From: UBA1732 sp045114235
Lineage (GTDB): Bacteria > Verrucomicrobiota > Lentisphaeria > Victivallales > UBA1829
Length of the DNA: 64,000 nt
Direction of reading: 5' to 3'
Assembly: GCA_045114235.1 (NCBI GenBank)
Contig: JBGUKB010000078.1
Location: 1-64,000, forward strand
The notes under the pieces were generated by a model that worked only from the letters and a program-made list of their open reading frames with translations, did no database searches and had not been told where the DNA came from. The first letter of the stretch is position 1. Every line of letters starts with the position of its first letter. This document shows positions 62,630 to 64,000 of the stretch, piece by piece. The position numbers and the translations under genes are program-made.

Positions 62630-63304
62630 TCATTTCGCCGCCGAAACGAAATCCGAAGCGCCCGAAGCCGCCTCGGCGGCGCGGATCTTCCTCAGTTCCT
62701 CCACGCAACGCGGCACATCGTCGAACGGCAAATTCCTGATCTTTTCGACGGGCAGGTCCCACCAGCGAAGTTCGAGCAGCGCCTCGATGATCTCCGGCGA
62801 GAACCGGTAGCGGATCAGTTTGGCGGGGACGCCGCCCACGATCGCATACGGCGGGACGTCCTTCGTCACGACCGCGCCCATGGCGATGATCGCGCCGTCC
62901 CCGACCGTGACGCCGTCCTTGATGGCGACATTGCGGCCGATCCACACGTCGTTCCCGATATGGCACGGGGTCTTCACTTCGTCATACTTGCAACGGCATT
63001 CCGGCGGCAGGTTCGGGCAATACGGCATCTCAAGATACAGAAAGGGATGGGTCGACAGAAAATCGGTCGGATGCTGCGTGGTCCCGATACACACATAGCG
63101 GGCGATGGAACAATATTTCCCGATGGTCGTTTCCTTGTTCGCGACCTCGAGCCCTTTTCCCGCGTACGAGCCAAGGCCGAATTTGCACTTGCGGCTCCGG
63201 GTTTTCATATTATGCTCAAACACGACCCGCTTGCGGACTCTTTTGCGACGTTCGCGGTCGGGGATAAAATTACAAAGAAAACGTTTCAGGAACAAAGGGA
63301 ACAT
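62630..63304 (-). CDS. CatB-like hexapeptide-repeat O-acetyltransferase
   Basis: 224 residues from ATG 63304, chosen because GAGGAG lies about 5 bases upstream. Left-handed beta-helix family: ETTIGKYCSIARYVCIG, THPFLYLE, the catalytic-region block CHIGNDVWIGRNVAIKDGV and the hexapeptide turn VGDGAIIAMGAVVTKDVPPY, ending AIVGGVPAKLIRYRF. Family members transfer acetyl from acetyl-CoA to hydroxyls of antibiotics (xenobiotic acetyltransferases) or, more commonly, of sugars in surface polysaccharide. No resistance context is present, so a glycan substrate is more likely. It is followed by an Ala/Glu-rich tail. Confidence 0.88.
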   Translation of the reverse strand: MFPLFLKRFLCNFIPDRERRKRVRKRVVFEHNMKTRSRKCKFGLGSYAGKGLEVANKETTIGKYCSIARYVCIGTTQHPTDFLSTHPFLYLEMPYCPNLPPECRCKYDEVKTPCHIGNDVWIGRNVAIKDGVTVGDGAIIAMGAVVTKDVPPYAIVGGVPAKLIRYRFSPEIIEALLELRWWDLPVEKIRNLPFDDVPRCVEELRKIRAAEAASGASDFVSAAK

Positions 63305-63404
63305 AAGGGCTCCTCGGGGGGTGTTGGGGATTGAAACGGCAAGTCTTTTTGTTAATATAGCTTTTTCCTTGACGGATATCAAGTTGGAAACACAAAAAAA
63401 GATT

Positions 63405-64000
63405 TTACTCGGCTTTCTGGTAGACGCGGACGTAGTCGACATACATGCGGACCGGGAACGGCACTTTCGTGACGTCGCCGCCGCTGTCGCCGCCGAGCGC
63501 GAGGTTCACCAGCAGATAATGGGGCTGGTGGAACGGGTTTTCGACGGAACGGTAGCGCGCGTTTTTGACCTCGGCGATGGAGGAATCGTTCACGGCGACG
63601 CCGTCCACGGACAGCACGATGCGGTTCTCGTCCCAGTCCATCGCGTAGACGTGGAATTTGTCCGCCCAGTCCGGGTCATCCTTCTGATACTTGCCGAGCG
63701 GGACGCGGACGGTGCTCCATTCGGGCGACCACTGGCCTTTCTCCGAGGACCAGCAGAAATTCGCCAGGACCAGTTCCTTGTAATACTCGAAGATGTCGAT
63801 CTCGCCGCAGGACGGCCAGTTCTCGGACACGCCGAGCGTCCAGAACGCGGGCCAGGAGCCTTCCATCAGGGGCGCTTTGATGCGCGCCTCGATGCGGCCG
63901 TACTGGAACGAATGCAGCCCCTTGGTGATGAGGCAGGCTGAGGTGTATTCGATGGGGCGGTCGTTCCCGCCGAACCCGAACCAGCCGCCGTTCCCACGCG
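63405..64000 (-). CDS. GH16 beta-glucanase, N-terminus beyond the window
   Basis: About 197 residues of an open frame that continues past the right edge. Family 16 landmarks are SACLITKGLHSFQYGRIEAR, the run SWPAFWTLG, catalytic GEIDIFEYY (two Glu flanking Asp), HVYAMDWDENRI, and the late HYLLVNLALGG and MYVDYVRVYQ. GH16 enzymes cut beta-1,3 or mixed-linked glucans (laminarin, lichenin) or agar/carrageenan; the exact substrate cannot be read from this part. It probably continues into a signal peptide outside the window. It lies 100 bases behind the acetyltransferase start, in the same direction. Confidence 0.92.
   Translation of the reverse strand, partial: RGNGGWFGFGGNDRPIEYTSACLITKGLHSFQYGRIEARIKAPLMEGSWPAFWTLGVSENWPSCGEIDIFEYYKELVLANFCWSSEKGQWSPEWSTVRVPLGKYQKDDPDWADKFHVYAMDWDENRIVLSVDGVAVNDSSIAEVKNARYRSVENPFHQPHYLLVNLALGGDSGGDVTKVPFPVRMYVDYVRVYQKAE

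Overview
The window is GC-rich (roughly 60% G+C by eye) bacterial chromosome from a Gram-negative polysaccharide degrader. Lipoprotein-type carbohydrate-active enzymes, a giant beta-strand-repeat protein, a WaaP-like kinase, a sigma54 nitrogen regulon and a Bacteroidetes-like PurF together suggest a member of the PVC group, most likely Lentisphaerota/Victivallales from a gut-like habitat. This assignment is inference; no rRNA or marker phylogeny is available here.

Layout. 1-0.9 kb: tail of an unknown gene, a non-coding gap and two tandem terminators. 0.9-16.8 kb (minus): one 5,307-residue gene built from about 17 repeat modules plus a C-terminal six-bladed propeller, with a long purine-rich leader and an AT-rich region behind it. 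18.5-34.2 kb: a carbohydrate island (SASA/CE6-like acetylesterase, DUF2264 lipoprotein, GH51 arabinofuranosidase, AXE1/CE7-like esterase), interspersed with a SanA-like protein, an SLC12-type transporter, a large hybrid sensor kinase and a TfoX-N protein. 34.3-36.8 kb: a DNA-repair set (Y-family polymerase, YolD-like, Ogt). 36.9-37.7 kb: a WaaP-like kinase with an altered catalytic loop. 37.9-42.3 kb: a compact type II-C CRISPR locus (array of 16 repeats, cas9, divergent tracrRNA) without cas1 or cas2. 42.3-44.4 kb: a fused DAHP synthase-prephenate dehydratase behind a Phe/Tyr/Trp-rich leader peptide and terminator hairpins, which is a textbook attenuator layout. 44.5-52.2 kb (minus): operon purF-carA-pyrG-carB. 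52.3-62.6 kb (plus): nitrogen assimilation, with gltB-gltD and glnK-amtB each behind a consensus sigma54 promoter, and between them a NifA-like sigma54 activator that is the obvious candidate regulator. 62.6-64 kb: a CatB-like acetyltransferase and a GH16 glucanase cut by the window end.

How the parts work together. Ammonium enters by AmtB under PII control, is fixed through glutamine and GltBD, and glutamine amide nitrogen is spent by the neighbouring PurF, CarA/CarB and PyrG. The carbohydrate enzymes remove acetyl and arabinosyl decorations from plant-type glycans.

Most interesting signals: (i) the aromatic attenuator in front of the DAHPS-PDT fusion; (ii) a dispersed palindromic element placed immediately after stop codons at three loci, with compensatory stem changes, that also encodes the last residues of CarB; (iii) the adaptation-less Cas9 locus whose two terminal repeats each keep a different half; (iv) a three-module higher-order period in the giant protein; (v) ACA-N5-TGT palindromes upstream of both sigma54 promoters; (vi) promoters lying 8-9 bases before start codons, suggesting leaderless mRNAs.
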